The notes: a model not told the origin generated them from the sequence alone. A stretch of 37,576 bases of DNA from Algoriphagus limi (GCF_024919275.1 NZ_JANWGH010000003.1:1-37576), one strand, 5' to 3'. Counted from the first letter of the stretch, positions 17,307 to 26,851 are shown. Program-made: numbers and translations.

Positions 17307-18701
17307 ATGAAAAGAGTCTTAAGAGCAATTAGCATCCTTGTTATTTTGAGCGTTTTTGGCGTTCAATGTACCTTTTTGGAGAAGCATTTTGCCATCAATT
17401 CTGATGAGCCTTCCTACATTTTAGATCTAAAAGGAATCCAAAAGCGGGGTAGCATCCGTGCTGCAGTTGATAATAATTCCACTGGTTATTATATCTATCG
17501 GGGCCGTACGATGGGCTACGAATATGAGCTTCTGCGTGACCTCGCTAAGCGACTTGGAGTTGAATTAGAGTTGAGACAAGTTGAAAGCATCGACAGGGCT
17601 TTTGATCGACTGAATGAAGGTGAAGTGGATCTAATCGCAATGAATTTGGAAATTGATTCTCTTCGCGCACAAAAAGGTTCTTTTACTCTTCCTCTTGGCA
17701 CCATCAACACAGTATTAGTCGGAGCAACTGATTCTCCTAAAATAGAAAGCTGGGAGCAATTGGAAGGTGATACGATTTATGTCCGTCAGGGAGCTATTTA
17801 TAAATCTCAACTTTGCCAAATCAAAGATTCCCTTCAGGTGGATTTTACAGTTATGGAATCCGATCTACACGAAGAGACTTTGATAGATGAGGTTGTTGAG
17901 AGAAAAATCAAGTGGACTGTTGCTGACCAGAATATTGCCCGAGCCAATGCGACGTATTACGATGGATTAAATATTTCTTGGACCATATCTCAGGAAAAAG
18001 AGGTGGCTTGGCTCGTTCGACAATCATCTCCTATTCTATTGGAAGTGGTGAATGAATGGATGGAGGACAAGCAAAAGCGTTTCATCCCTATGCTCTATGC
18101 CAAGTATTTTTTGAACTCCAAAAACAGCTATTTCCGATCTAATAGTCCATTTTCTTCATTGGCTGGTAATCAGATTTCAATCTATGATGACTTGATCAAA
18201 GAAGGGGCTAATGACTTAGGATGGGACTGGAGATTGTTAGCGTCCTTGGTTTATCGTGAGTCCCGATTTGATACAAGCGCGACATCCTATGCGGGAGCAC
18301 AGGGGTTATTACAATTAATGCCAGTGACTTTGGAGCGATTTGGAGTTGAAAATGCTAATGATCCAATCGAATCTTTAAAAGGAGGTGTTCGATACCTGCA
18401 ATACCTAGATAAATTTTGGATGGAGCGGGTGCCTGAGGTAAATGAACGGATCAAGTTTATTTTAGCCAGTTATAATATCGGCCACGGCCATGTGGAGGAT
18501 GCTTGGAGATTAGCCTTGAAATATGGCGCAAACACCCAAACCTGGGATGAGGTGGCGAGTTATTTGGAATTAAAAAGTGATCCCGAATACTATCGGGATC
18601 CATTAGTGCGAAGCGGTTTTGCCAAAGGGCATTTGGCAGTCAATTATGTGAAAGATATTCTCAGTGTTTTTGAGTCCTACAAAACATTGGTTAGTCCTTA
18701 A
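17307..18701 (+). CDS. MltF-like membrane-bound lytic transglycosylase
   Basis: This 464-residue protein has the MltF arrangement: an N-terminal periplasmic solute-binding (SBP_bac_3-like) domain, about 45-275 (SIRAAVDNNSTGYYIYRGRT, GYEYELLRDLAKRLGVELEL), and a C-terminal SLT goose-lysozyme-like domain, about 300-450. The catalytic Glu is E318 in VYRESRFD, followed by YAGAQGLLQLMP and ASYNIGHGHVEDA. It should cleave the MurNAc-GlcNAc bond with formation of 1,6-anhydroMurNAc; in MltF the SBP-like domain controls activity by binding peptidoglycan fragments. C21 after a hydrophobic stretch (FGVQC) could be a lipoprotein cysteine, but Gln before Cys is atypical, so a plain signal anchor remains possible. 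Confidence 0.9.
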   Translation: MKRVLRAISILVILSVFGVQCTFLEKHFAINSDEPSYILDLKGIQKRGSIRAAVDNNSTGYYIYRGRTMGYEYELLRDLAKRLGVELELRQVESIDRAFDRLNEGEVDLIAMNLEIDSLRAQKGSFTLPLGTINTVLVGATDSPKIESWEQLEGDTIYVRQGAIYKSQLCQIKDSLQVDFTVMESDLHEETLIDEVVERKIKWTVADQNIARANATYYDGLNISWTISQEKEVAWLVRQSSPILLEVVNEWMEDKQKRFIPMLYAKYFLNSKNSYFRSNSPFSSLAGNQISIYDDLIKEGANDLGWDWRLLASLVYRESRFDTSATSYAGAQGLLQLMPVTLERFGVENANDPIESLKGGVRYLQYLDKFWMERVPEVNERIKFILASYNIGHGHVEDAWRLALKYGANTQTWDEVASYLELKSDPEYYRDPLVRSGFAKGHLAVNYVKDILSVFESYKTLVSP

Positions 18702-18706
18702 GTAAT

Positions 18707-19171
18707 TTACTCCAATTCAAACATAGCTTCAATTTCCACAGGGATGTTATCTGGTAAACTTCCCATCCCGACAGCAGAACGCACGCCAATTCCATTTTCT
18801 TCACCCCATATTGCCGCAAAAAGTTCACTACAGCCGTTGATGATGTAGGGATGCTTTTCAAAAGTGGAAACACAGTTCACCATCCCAAGTACCTTTACCA
18901 CCCTTTTGACACGATCGAGAGATCCAAGATTCGCTTTAATTGTCGCAAGCATAGCCAATCCAACTTGTCTTGCAGCGATTTTTCCTTGCTCGGTATCCAT
19001 ATCCTCACCTATTCGACCAATAATTAAACTTCCGTCCGATTTTACGGTACCATGACCGGACAGATAGAGATACTTACCATCTACTAGACAAGGTTTGTAA
19101 ACGCCTAGTGGTTTAGGCGCTGGAGGTAATTCCAACCCTAATTTTTTAAAATTTTCTTCAGCTGAATTCAT
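18707..19171 (-). CDS. RidA/YjgF/UK114-family protein, long subfamily
   Basis: At 154 residues it is longer than canonical RidA (about 128) and matches the extended YjgF-like subgroup, with an N-terminal segment FKKLGLELPPAPKPLGVYKP. The conserved arginine that binds the substrate carboxylate in RidA is present as R131 in GVRSAVGMGSLPDNIPVEIE. RidA hydrolyses reactive enamines and imines such as 2-aminoacrylate released by PLP dehydratases; other subfamilies have different or unknown activities. The gene follows gntP by 11 bases on the same strand, so the two are one operon, and it converges with the transglycosylase gene. A role in hydroxy- or D-amino acid use is inferred from the pairing with a GntP-type transporter. 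Confidence 0.88.
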   Translation of the reverse strand: MNSAEENFKKLGLELPPAPKPLGVYKPCLVDGKYLYLSGHGTVKSDGSLIIGRIGEDMDTEQGKIAARQVGLAMLATIKANLGSLDRVKRVVKVLGMVNCVSTFEKHPYIINGCSELFAAIWGEENGIGVRSAVGMGSLPDNIPVEIEAMFELE

Positions 19172-19182
19172 TTTTATAATAG

Positions 19183-20496
19183 TTAGATAAATAGATCAAG
19201 AAGCAATACTCCGAATAAGCCTATAACGGCTACCAAGGTCTCCATTAAGGACCAGGTTTTTATGGTGTCTTTGATACTCAAGTTGAAAAACTCTTTGTAC
19301 ATCCAAAAACCTGCATCATTGAAATGCGAGAACATGAGGCTGCCCGCTCCAATTGCCAAAACAAGGAGGTTTGGATCCACATTCATGGTGTGAATGATTG
19401 GAGCGATAATTCCGGCAGTTGTTAGACCTGCTACAGTTGCTGAACCCACGCATACTCGGATGATTGCGGTAATAGTCCATGCTAAAATCAACGGATGCAC
19501 AGACCAAGATTGCAACCCTTCAGCGATTTCTTGGCTAACTCCCGAATCTGTAAAGATTTGTTTGAGTGCCCCCGCCCCTGCTACGATTAAGAGGATCATG
19601 GCAATGTCCTTGGTAGCTTGGGTATAGTTTTCCATCAGCTTCTTCATGCTAGTTTTTCGTCTGATCCCCAGCGAATAAGTAGCATAAAGGACAGAAATTA
19701 GCATCACGATTCCAGGATCACCCAGAAATTTGAAAAGCTGAGATAGAGAATGGGTTTCGGGTAGCCAAAAACTGATGATAGTAGTACTGATCAATAAGAA
19801 AACTGGTAATAAAGCAGTGATTAAACTATTGGCAATCCCAGGAAGCTCGGATTCTGGTAGGGTTTCAGCTTGGAAAGTTTCTAAGGGTTTTGATTCGATT
19901 TTTTTGAGCCGGGTAGCAAATAAAGGTCCTGCAATCGCTACAGTAGGCAAGGTGATTAAAAGTCCATAAAAAAGTGTCAGTCCCATGTTTGCCTCAAATT
20001 GAGCAACCAAGGCGGCCGGTGAGGGATGTGGAGGAAGAAAGCCATGGGTGACAGATAGAGCAGCCAAAAGAGGAATTCCCACATAAACAGCTGATAAGCG
20101 ATACTGATAGGCCACTGTAAAAGCCAAAGGGACTAATAGTACAAAACCAACATTATAAAATAGCGGAATCCCCACGATCAATCCTGTTAAGGACATGGCC
20201 CAGGTGATCTTTTTCTCTCCAAAAAGCCCCATTAAAAACCCTGCAATTCGTTGAGCAGCTCCACTTTCCGCGACTAATTTTCCCAGCATAGCACCCATGA
20301 CAATGACGACCACCAAGTCTCCAAGCAGGTTCCCCATTCCTTTTTGTACAGAGCCGGCAATTTGATCTATGGGTAATCCAAGAAGAAATCCCGCTACGAT
20401 AGAAGCAATCAAGAAGGCCAGAAAGGGATTAAGTTTTGCCCAAACGATCAATAAAACCAAAAGGGCTATACTGAGCAAAACAAACAGGATGGTCAT
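19183..20496 (-). CDS. GntP family permease (gluconate:H+ symporter or DsdX-like)
   Basis: This 437-residue inner-membrane transporter has about 12 hydrophobic segments. The family motif THGFLPPHPSPAA is at 150-162, and other family phrases include MGAMLGKLVAESGAAQRIA and TAIIRVCVGSATVAG. Known GntP members carry gluconate and related sugar acids, glycerate, or D-serine (DsdX). The downstream ridA-like gene, with no gluconate kinase or other sugar-acid gene nearby, favours an amino-acid-related substrate, but sequence alone cannot settle it. The upstream gap of 75 bases shows no clear TAnnTTTG element on the minus strand. Confidence 0.88.
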   Translation of the reverse strand: MTILFVLLSIALLVLLIVWAKLNPFLAFLIASIVAGFLLGLPIDQIAGSVQKGMGNLLGDLVVVIVMGAMLGKLVAESGAAQRIAGFLMGLFGEKKITWAMSLTGLIVGIPLFYNVGFVLLVPLAFTVAYQYRLSAVYVGIPLLAALSVTHGFLPPHPSPAALVAQFEANMGLTLFYGLLITLPTVAIAGPLFATRLKKIESKPLETFQAETLPESELPGIANSLITALLPVFLLISTTIISFWLPETHSLSQLFKFLGDPGIVMLISVLYATYSLGIRRKTSMKKLMENYTQATKDIAMILLIVAGAGALKQIFTDSGVSQEIAEGLQSWSVHPLILAWTITAIIRVCVGSATVAGLTTAGIIAPIIHTMNVDPNLLVLAIGAGSLMFSHFNDAGFWMYKEFFNLSIKDTIKTWSLMETLVAVIGLFGVLLLDLFI

Positions 20497-20571
20497 AGGC
20501 TATTTTAGGGTTGGTTTTTCAAGATAAAAAATTCCAGCTCCTTTTTAATCGCTAATATGTTCAGTGGGGAT

Positions 20572-22872
20572 TTATTTTTTAATCCATCTGAAAGTAAGTC
20601 TACCTGTAGGAGCCAACAGTTGGATTACATAGTATCCAGCTGGAAGAGGCTCTACGATGGATTGAAAATTCTTCTTTAAATAAGGACCTGACCAAACTAC
20701 CCGACCTGTTTTATCTGTGATTTTAATCTCCACTTCTTGAATCTGCCAATCATTCGGAATTTCCAGATTGATAGGCCCAGAAGAGTATGGGTTTGGAAAA
20801 ATTACCCCTTCTTCGGGAACCGTTCTAATTGGGGCTATACGGATAGTCGAGGACCAAGAATTTAAGCTGTTTGGTCCTTCAGAATACTTGATTCGATAAT
20901 AAATTGCATGATAAAGTGGAGCTTGGTCATCGACAAATTCATAATCCCCTTTATTTTCTTCTTGAGAGTTTATCTCTCCGATTAATTCCCAGTCTTTTGT
21001 TGGGAATATGCTTCTGAAAAGCATAAAAGTACCTTCTTTTTCACCAGTTACTTTCCATTTTAGTACAGCTTGAGTTTTTTCCCTTTGGCCATTGAATGCT
21101 AAAAAATCTATTGGAAGAATACTAAGAGTTCGAAAACTACCGACTGTGAAGTTGACCCCTTCCAAGTCATCGATGGGAACAAGTCTTCTTGCCCAAAGTA
21201 AAGTCGGATCAAGACCTGGAAGATTATTCCCCGGAGCAGCATATCCGGTTCCCACTATGCGTAAGTCATCCACATCGTCTACAATCAATTGATCCGCAGA
21301 AATTCGGAGCTCCAAAGCATTCGGGCTTGGATTCAGCCCCGAAAACTGGAAATAGGAGAATAGGCGGTACAAAATCGTGGTTCCGTCGGTATCTTGGAAG
21401 TTGGAATTGTATTCAGCACCCTCATATTCGGTGAAACGGATTTCTAGATCTCCTCCACCTGTATTTCCAAGGAGCTGAACCAACCTCAATCCTCCATTTT
21501 TCACATCTTCAAAAGGGAAGGTGCCATTGGTAGCGTTTAAGTTGGTAGGTGTGTTTAGATATCTGAAAAAGTCTGCATTTTTCCAGCTACCTCCAGTGTA
21601 AGAGATTCCTCCTAAACCAGAAGAATTTACCTCCAAGCCATTACCATTTAGATTAAGGCTGCCATTTTGGATGAAAAAGGTATTGGAAATCGAAATATCT
21701 TCTTCAGTTATAAGCTCTCCCGAAGGTTTATTCAAGGTTAGATTTTCAACTTTTAAAGGAAATCCTTCCAATAGTTGGTTGCCAAATCCGACAAAGTGTA
21801 GATGACTAGCTGTGGCAATGAATTCACCACTTCCAGATTGAGTCAAATTCCCGGAAATAAACAATTCTGCCGGTAAGCTTAGATTTTCGGCTCCCTGAAG
21901 TTCTAAATCAAGAATTGAATTTGGGGTGGCTGCATCAGGATAACTTTTGGATAAAAAAGACTTTGGCCCGCTGCCCCCACGATGAATGATTTTCCCATTA
22001 AGTTGGAGGTTGGCTGCTTCGATTTGGGGAGTTTCACCTTCAAGGATTAACTCTCCGCCAGGAAGAATCGAAAATAGTTGTGCACTGATGGAACCAGATC
22101 GAAATAGAATTTCCTCATTGCATTCACTGATTAATTGGGCACCTCCTTCTATGATAAAATCACCAAAAGGACCTGCGCCATATTCAGTTGTTTCTGTATT
22201 AAAGGAAAAAGTGGAGCATTTTGCCGGATTCACGCTTGTATCTAATCGCTGAAGAACCGTTCCGGATCTTATCGTAAAACTAATTGCCTTAAATGCCTCC
22301 TCAATTATTAGGGTTTGTCCAGGTCCAGGATCAAAGATCACTGAGTAGCGACTTCGGTCCGATTGAGCACTCCAGGCATTTTGTGGAATGATAACCCGGC
22401 TGTTTCCACGAAAAGTAAGGGTGGAGGCAGGAGAGTCCCCAATCCAATTGGTACTGTTCCAAGCTCGATTGGGAGTTCCTGGCGCAGGCCCTTGAAAACC
22501 TTGAAGGGTTCCATAAATGTCTAGATTAAACCCATTCAAGTTTAGCTTTTGGGCTGCCCCTGCCTCGGCATTTATGAATAAACTTTTTACTGATTCGTTT
22601 TGAGTTAATGTGAGTAAATGGTTTTGGTCAATGTATATGTCATGGTTTTGGTCAGGAAGAGAACTTGCGGCTACCCAATTGCTTCCATCAAAAACCTCCC
22701 AAATTGAAAGATTTTGAAAGTTTCCTGTTGAAATAGTCCGAAAAGCTCCAATTTCTTGGGCAATAGCAATGGAGTAGGAGCAAAAACTTGCTACTGCGAA
22801 TGCCGACAATATCCTGTATATTCGGCTTTTAAAAAGGTGCCAAAGGGCCATCGTTTTGTCCCTGCCTAACAT
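20572..22872 (-). CDS. Secreted protein with T9SS type A sorting domain
   Basis: A 766-residue exported protein that I cannot assign a function. A signal peptide ends near residue 39 (SFCSYSIAIAQ). The body is predicted beta-rich and Asn/Leu-rich (QNESVKSLFINAEAGAAQKL, LDLELQGAENLSLPAELFIS), typical of large Bacteroidota surface proteins. A fibronectin III-like segment follows at about 590-680 (FMLFRSIFPTKDWELIGEI, YYRIKY). The last 75-80 residues form a type IX sorting domain (VIFPNPYSSGPINLEIP, ITDKTGRVVW, PLPAGYYVIQL). It should be exported by Sec, then secreted by T9SS and anchored or released. An in-frame ATG at 22851 (residue 8) is an equally plausible start. It is divergent from the DUF4105 gene with only 39 bases between them. 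Confidence 0.85.
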   Translation of the reverse strand: MLGRDKTMALWHLFKSRIYRILSAFAVASFCSYSIAIAQEIGAFRTISTGNFQNLSIWEVFDGSNWVAASSLPDQNHDIYIDQNHLLTLTQNESVKSLFINAEAGAAQKLNLNGFNLDIYGTLQGFQGPAPGTPNRAWNSTNWIGDSPASTLTFRGNSRVIIPQNAWSAQSDRSRYSVIFDPGPGQTLIIEEAFKAISFTIRSGTVLQRLDTSVNPAKCSTFSFNTETTEYGAGPFGDFIIEGGAQLISECNEEILFRSGSISAQLFSILPGGELILEGETPQIEAANLQLNGKIIHRGGSGPKSFLSKSYPDAATPNSILDLELQGAENLSLPAELFISGNLTQSGSGEFIATASHLHFVGFGNQLLEGFPLKVENLTLNKPSGELITEEDISISNTFFIQNGSLNLNGNGLEVNSSGLGGISYTGGSWKNADFFRYLNTPTNLNATNGTFPFEDVKNGGLRLVQLLGNTGGGDLEIRFTEYEGAEYNSNFQDTDGTTILYRLFSYFQFSGLNPSPNALELRISADQLIVDDVDDLRIVGTGYAAPGNNLPGLDPTLLWARRLVPIDDLEGVNFTVGSFRTLSILPIDFLAFNGQREKTQAVLKWKVTGEKEGTFMLFRSIFPTKDWELIGEINSQEENKGDYEFVDDQAPLYHAIYYRIKYSEGPNSLNSWSSTIRIAPIRTVPEEGVIFPNPYSSGPINLEIPNDWQIQEVEIKITDKTGRVVWSGPYLKKNFQSIVEPLPAGYYVIQLLAPTGRLTFRWIKK

Positions 22873-22911
22873 TTTAAAAAGAAGTTGAAAAAGGATAACT
22901 AATTTAATAAA

Positions 22912-24102
22912 ATGAATTTGAAAAAGAAGCTATTCGGATTAATTATTCTTTTAATTTTTTTCCAGATTGGGATATCGAAAGCACAGCTTTACCGAATTAG
23001 CCTTTTAACCTGTGATCCAGGTGATGAACTATATATGGCTTTTGGGCATAGTGCAATTCGCGTCTTGGATCAAATAAATGGCTCTGACTATGTTTTTAAC
23101 TATGGCACTTTCAACTTCAATACCCCAAATTTTTATGGGAAATTTGCTGCAGGTAAGCTGGATTATATGTTGAGTGTCAGTACCTATGCTGATTTTATTG
23201 CGACTTATACCAATGAGAAACGAAGTATAAGAGAACAGGTATTGGATCTTTCCATCGATCAACAGAAATACTTAGTGGAATTCCTTCAGGTCAATTACCT
23301 GCCAGAACGTCGCTTTTATCGTTACGATTTCTTTTTTGATAATTGTGCGACTAGGATTCGGGATGCTATGGATTTGGTCCTAGGAGATAATTTGGTTTGG
23401 AGTGAGGATGAGATGGATGAAACCGACAAGACTTTTCGTGATTTAATCGATGAATATGTTATAACTATGCCTTGGGCTGATTTGGGGATTGATCTTGCCT
23501 TAGGTGCTGTGATTGACCGAAAAGCTTCCAATTGGGAGGCTCAGTTTCTTCCCGATTACATGGAAAAATCCTTTGCTAATGCCATGATTGTCGGAGATGG
23601 TCCTACCCGGCCTTTAGTAAAAGAAACACGGGTGATTCTTGATTTTCTAAAGCAAAATACTGAGATGAGTTCCTTCAATCCCTACTGGATTTTTTGGCTA
23701 GTTGCAATCGCTTTTACCCTGATTACTTATGTCGGGTTTAAGAAAAAGCGCTTGTATTTGGGATTTGATATCACTTTGTTTTTCATTCTAGGCATATTGG
23801 GAATAGTAGTGTTTTTACTGTGGTTTGCTACAGAACATTCAGCGACTCAGTGGAACTGGAACATTCTATGGGCTTTTCCTGGTCATTTAGTTCTTGCATT
23901 CGCTTTGCTTCGGAAACAGCCAAAAGCCTGGGTTAAAAAATATTTATTGTCGGCTTTGATTTTAGCGGATGCAGCGGTTGTTTTCTGGATTTTGGGATGG
24001 CAATCCTTGCATCCAAGCTTGATCCCGATTCTGTTGGTTTTGATCCTACGAACCAATTATCTCTACTATAATTTAGAAAAATACAGATCGCTATCGGCTT
24101 AA
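22912..24102 (+). CDS. DUF4105/Lnb-type N-terminal periplasmic domain membrane protein
   Basis: The 396-residue protein has a signal peptide or anchor (about 1-25), a periplasmic DUF4105 domain (about 26-215) and four or five C-terminal membrane segments starting near 255. The family's probable cysteine-protease-like pair is present: H46 in MAFGHSAIRV and C145 in FFDNCATRIRD. A member of this domain family, Lnb, has been described as the N-acyltransferase of lipoproteins in Bacteroides, which lack a classical Lnt. The same role here is plausible but unproven, since Bacteroidota genomes can carry several DUF4105 proteins. It stands alone between the divergent T9SS protein gene and uvrB. Confidence 0.85.
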   Translation: MNLKKKLFGLIILLIFFQIGISKAQLYRISLLTCDPGDELYMAFGHSAIRVLDQINGSDYVFNYGTFNFNTPNFYGKFAAGKLDYMLSVSTYADFIATYTNEKRSIREQVLDLSIDQQKYLVEFLQVNYLPERRFYRYDFFFDNCATRIRDAMDLVLGDNLVWSEDEMDETDKTFRDLIDEYVITMPWADLGIDLALGAVIDRKASNWEAQFLPDYMEKSFANAMIVGDGPTRPLVKETRVILDFLKQNTEMSSFNPYWIFWLVAIAFTLITYVGFKKKRLYLGFDITLFFILGILGIVVFLLWFATEHSATQWNWNILWAFPGHLVLAFALLRKQPKAWVKKYLLSALILADAAVVFWILGWQSLHPSLIPILLVLILRTNYLYYNLEKYRSLSA

Positions 24103-24152
24103 TTCTTGGTTTTCCAAACTTTTGATGCCTCGATAAGTGTTTCTATTAACGT

Positions 24153-26195
24153 ATGGAATTTAAGCTTACCTCCGACTATCAACCTACAGGTGATCAGCCC
24201 AAAGCGATTACCGAACTTTCATCAGGAATTAAGAATAGTGAACCCGCTCAGGTTCTTTTGGGGGTGACAGGGTCTGGAAAAACCTTTACCGTTGCGAATG
24301 TCATTCAAGAAGTTCAGCGACCCACCTTGGTTTTGAGTCACAATAAAACCTTGGCTGCACAGCTATACGGAGAATTCAAGCAATTTTTTCCAGATAATGC
24401 TGTAGAATACTTTATTTCCTACTACGACTATTATCAGCCGGAAGCATTTATTCCCAGTTCGGGAACTTACATCGAGAAGGATCTCTCCATCAATGATGAA
24501 ATAGAAAAGCTTCGCCTGAGCGCGACATCTTCCTTGCTTACCGGGAGAAGGGATGTAATTGTGGTTGCATCCGTTTCTTGTATTTATGGTATTGGAAATC
24601 CAGAAGAATTTGCAAAAAGTGTAATTCGCGTTCAGGAAGGAGACCGAATTCCCAGAAATCAATTCCTATTCAAACTTGTGGATATTCTTTACTCCCGAAC
24701 CCAACATGAATTGACGCACGGTACCTTTCGGGTAAAAGGAGATACGGTTGATATTTTTGTGGCCTATGCGGATTGGGGATATCGGATTTTCTTTTGGGGA
24801 GATGAAATTGAAGCAATTCAGCGCATCGATCCTGTCACGGGTAAAAAATTAAATGATGAGAAAATCATTTCTATTTTTCCAGCAAATCTCTTCGTAACAG
24901 GTCGGGACACGATAAACCAAGCTATCCATGAAATCCAGGATGATATGGTAGCTCAGGTGAATTTCTTCGAAAAAGAGGGGAAGTTTATCGAAGCGAAGCG
25001 TCTTCAAGAACGGACGGAATTCGACTTGGAGATGATCCGAGAGTTGGGTTATTGCTCGGGAGTGGAGAACTATTCAAGATATTTTGATCGAAGAAAACCC
25101 GGGATGCGCCCATTCTGTTTGTTGGACTATTTCCCAGATGATTACCTGTTGGTGATTGACGAATCCCATGTGACGGTGCCTCAAATTCGTGCTATGTGGG
25201 GCGGAGATCGTTCCCGTAAGGTGAATCTAGTGGATTACGGATTTCGTCTTCCTTCCGCCTTGGACAATCGTCCTTTAAAATTTGATGAATTTGAAAGCCT
25301 GACCAATCAGGTAATCTATGTTTCAGCTACTCCAGCAGATTATGAATTGGCCCGTACGGAAGGGGTTGTAGTAGAGCAGATTATCCGCCCTACAGGTCTT
25401 TTGGATCCTACTATTGAGGTACGTCCCAGCCAAAATCAAATTGACGATTTGCTGGAGGAAATCGATCAAACTATTAAGAAAGAGGCTCGTATTCTGGTAA
25501 CTACCTTGACTAAACGGATGGCTGAAGAGCTCCAGAAATACTTGGAACGAGCCGGCGTGAAATCAAGATATATCCACTCAGAAGTGAAGACACTTGATCG
25601 GGTTGAAATTCTCCGGGAATTGCGACTAGGAATATTTGATGTCTTGGTTGGGGTTAATTTGCTTAGGGAAGGATTGGATTTACCGGAAGTTGCTTTGGTG
25701 GCCATTTTGGATGCTGATAAGGAAGGTTTTCTTCGAAATGAGCGAAGTTTGGTTCAAACCATTGGTAGAGCTGCCCGAAATTCCGAAGGGCGAGTGATTA
25801 TGTATGCGGATCATATTACCGATTCCATGCAGATGGCAATCGACGAAACCAAGCGAAGAAGGGCTCTCCAAATGGCCTACAATGAAGAACATGGAATTAC
25901 TCCCAAAACGGTTATTAAATCCAGGGAGAAAATCATGGGGCAAACCAAAGTGGCTGATTCCAAGAAGAATGCAAAAGTTTATGCAGAACCGATGCCTGGA
26001 GAAGGGGCTATTGCTGCGGATCCGGTAGTTCAATATTTGAGTAAAGAGAAATTGGAAAAGCTGATTACTCAGACTCAAAAGCAAATGGAAAAGGCAGCAA
26101 AAGAATTGAATTTCATTGAAGCAGCTCGACTTCGGGATGAATGGATGAGTCTAAAAAATCGCTTGGCTGAATTGAATCAGGGGCCAGGAAAGTAA
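24153..26195 (+). CDS. uvrB: Excinuclease ABC subunit UvrB
   Basis: This 680-residue protein is the damage-verifying helicase-like subunit of nucleotide excision repair, loaded by UvrA and nicking with UvrC. Walker A GVTGSGKT is at 37-44. The beta-hairpin region YYDYYQPEAFIP inserts between the DNA strands. The DEAD-like box is LLVIDESHVTVPQIRAMWGG, and helicase motifs V/VI read LREGLDLPEVALVAILDADK and QTIGRAARNSEGRVIMYAD. The C-terminal UVR motif that binds UvrC is at about 640-672 (AAKELNFIEAARLRDEW). The length is that of the family. An AlbA_2-domain gene follows 11 bases later in the same direction. Confidence 0.98.
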   Translation: MEFKLTSDYQPTGDQPKAITELSSGIKNSEPAQVLLGVTGSGKTFTVANVIQEVQRPTLVLSHNKTLAAQLYGEFKQFFPDNAVEYFISYYDYYQPEAFIPSSGTYIEKDLSINDEIEKLRLSATSSLLTGRRDVIVVASVSCIYGIGNPEEFAKSVIRVQEGDRIPRNQFLFKLVDILYSRTQHELTHGTFRVKGDTVDIFVAYADWGYRIFFWGDEIEAIQRIDPVTGKKLNDEKIISIFPANLFVTGRDTINQAIHEIQDDMVAQVNFFEKEGKFIEAKRLQERTEFDLEMIRELGYCSGVENYSRYFDRRKPGMRPFCLLDYFPDDYLLVIDESHVTVPQIRAMWGGDRSRKVNLVDYGFRLPSALDNRPLKFDEFESLTNQVIYVSATPADYELARTEGVVVEQIIRPTGLLDPTIEVRPSQNQIDDLLEEIDQTIKKEARILVTTLTKRMAEELQKYLERAGVKSRYIHSEVKTLDRVEILRELRLGIFDVLVGVNLLREGLDLPEVALVAILDADKEGFLRNERSLVQTIGRAARNSEGRVIMYADHITDSMQMAIDETKRRRALQMAYNEEHGITPKTVIKSREKIMGQTKVADSKKNAKVYAEPMPGEGAIAADPVVQYLSKEKLEKLITQTQKQMEKAAKELNFIEAARLRDEWMSLKNRLAELNQGPGK

Positions 26196-26206
26196 ACGAA
26201 AAAATC

Positions 26207-26851
26207 ATGACTCTTCAGGAGGTAAAAAGGCTGGCAGCCAAAGGTGAGGGATTCCAATTGGAATTCAAGAAAAAAGTGGCTTTCCCTGACAAAATTGTCC
26301 GTGAACTGATTGCTTTGGCCAATGCCGAAGGAGGTCATCTTTTGGTTGGTGTAGATGATGACGGAACAGTAAGCGGGCAGCGGTTTATTGAAGAAGAGGT
26401 CTTTGTTTTGGAAAAAGCTATTCGGGAATTGATACAGCCTGAACTAGACTACAAAGTTGAAATCATTAAAATCAATGAAAAGAAAGGAATAGCTGTTTTT
26501 GAAATTCCTCAAAGCCAAAACAGGCCACATTTTTTGTTTGAAGAAAAAAGAAAGAAAGCTTTCATTCGTGTAGCAGATAGAACTGTTCAGGCAAGCAGAG
26601 AGGTTTGGGAGATTTTAAAACGAAGTAAAAATCCCCGAGATATTGTTTTTACTTACGGGCCAAAGGAGGAAAAATTGATGAAGATTTTGGGAGATAAGGG
26701 TAAAATTACCTTGGCTGAGTATATGCGAGAAGGAAAGCTTCCTAGATTTTTAGCAAGTAAAACGCTTATTCGGCTGGTATTAGCTAATGTACTGAAAATT
26801 CATCCTCAGGAATCCCAAGATTTTTATACCCTTAAAGACTCGGAAGCTTGA
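26207..26851 (+). CDS. AlbA_2 (Schlafen-AlbA-like) domain putative nucleic-acid-binding protein
   Basis: The 214-residue protein has an AlbA_2 domain at about 10-125: GEGFQLEFKKKVAFPDKIVRELIAL, followed by ANAEGGHLLVGVDDDGTVSG, PELDYKVEIIKINEKKGIAVFEI and the basic stretch KKAFIRVADRTVQAS. No ATPase or nuclease domain follows; the C-terminal 80 residues look like a winged-helix module (EEKLMKILGDKGKITLAEYM). It therefore resembles a small nucleic-acid-binding or regulatory protein. The gene starts 11 bases after uvrB, implying one transcript. Its last 20 bases overlap the end of the convergent PLP-enzyme gene. Function is unknown; a link to DNA repair is inference. Confidence 0.8.
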   Translation: MTLQEVKRLAAKGEGFQLEFKKKVAFPDKIVRELIALANAEGGHLLVGVDDDGTVSGQRFIEEEVFVLEKAIRELIQPELDYKVEIIKINEKKGIAVFEIPQSQNRPHFLFEEKRKKAFIRVADRTVQASREVWEILKRSKNPRDIVFTYGPKEEKLMKILGDKGKITLAEYMREGKLPRFLASKTLIRLVLANVLKIHPQESQDFYTLKDSEA

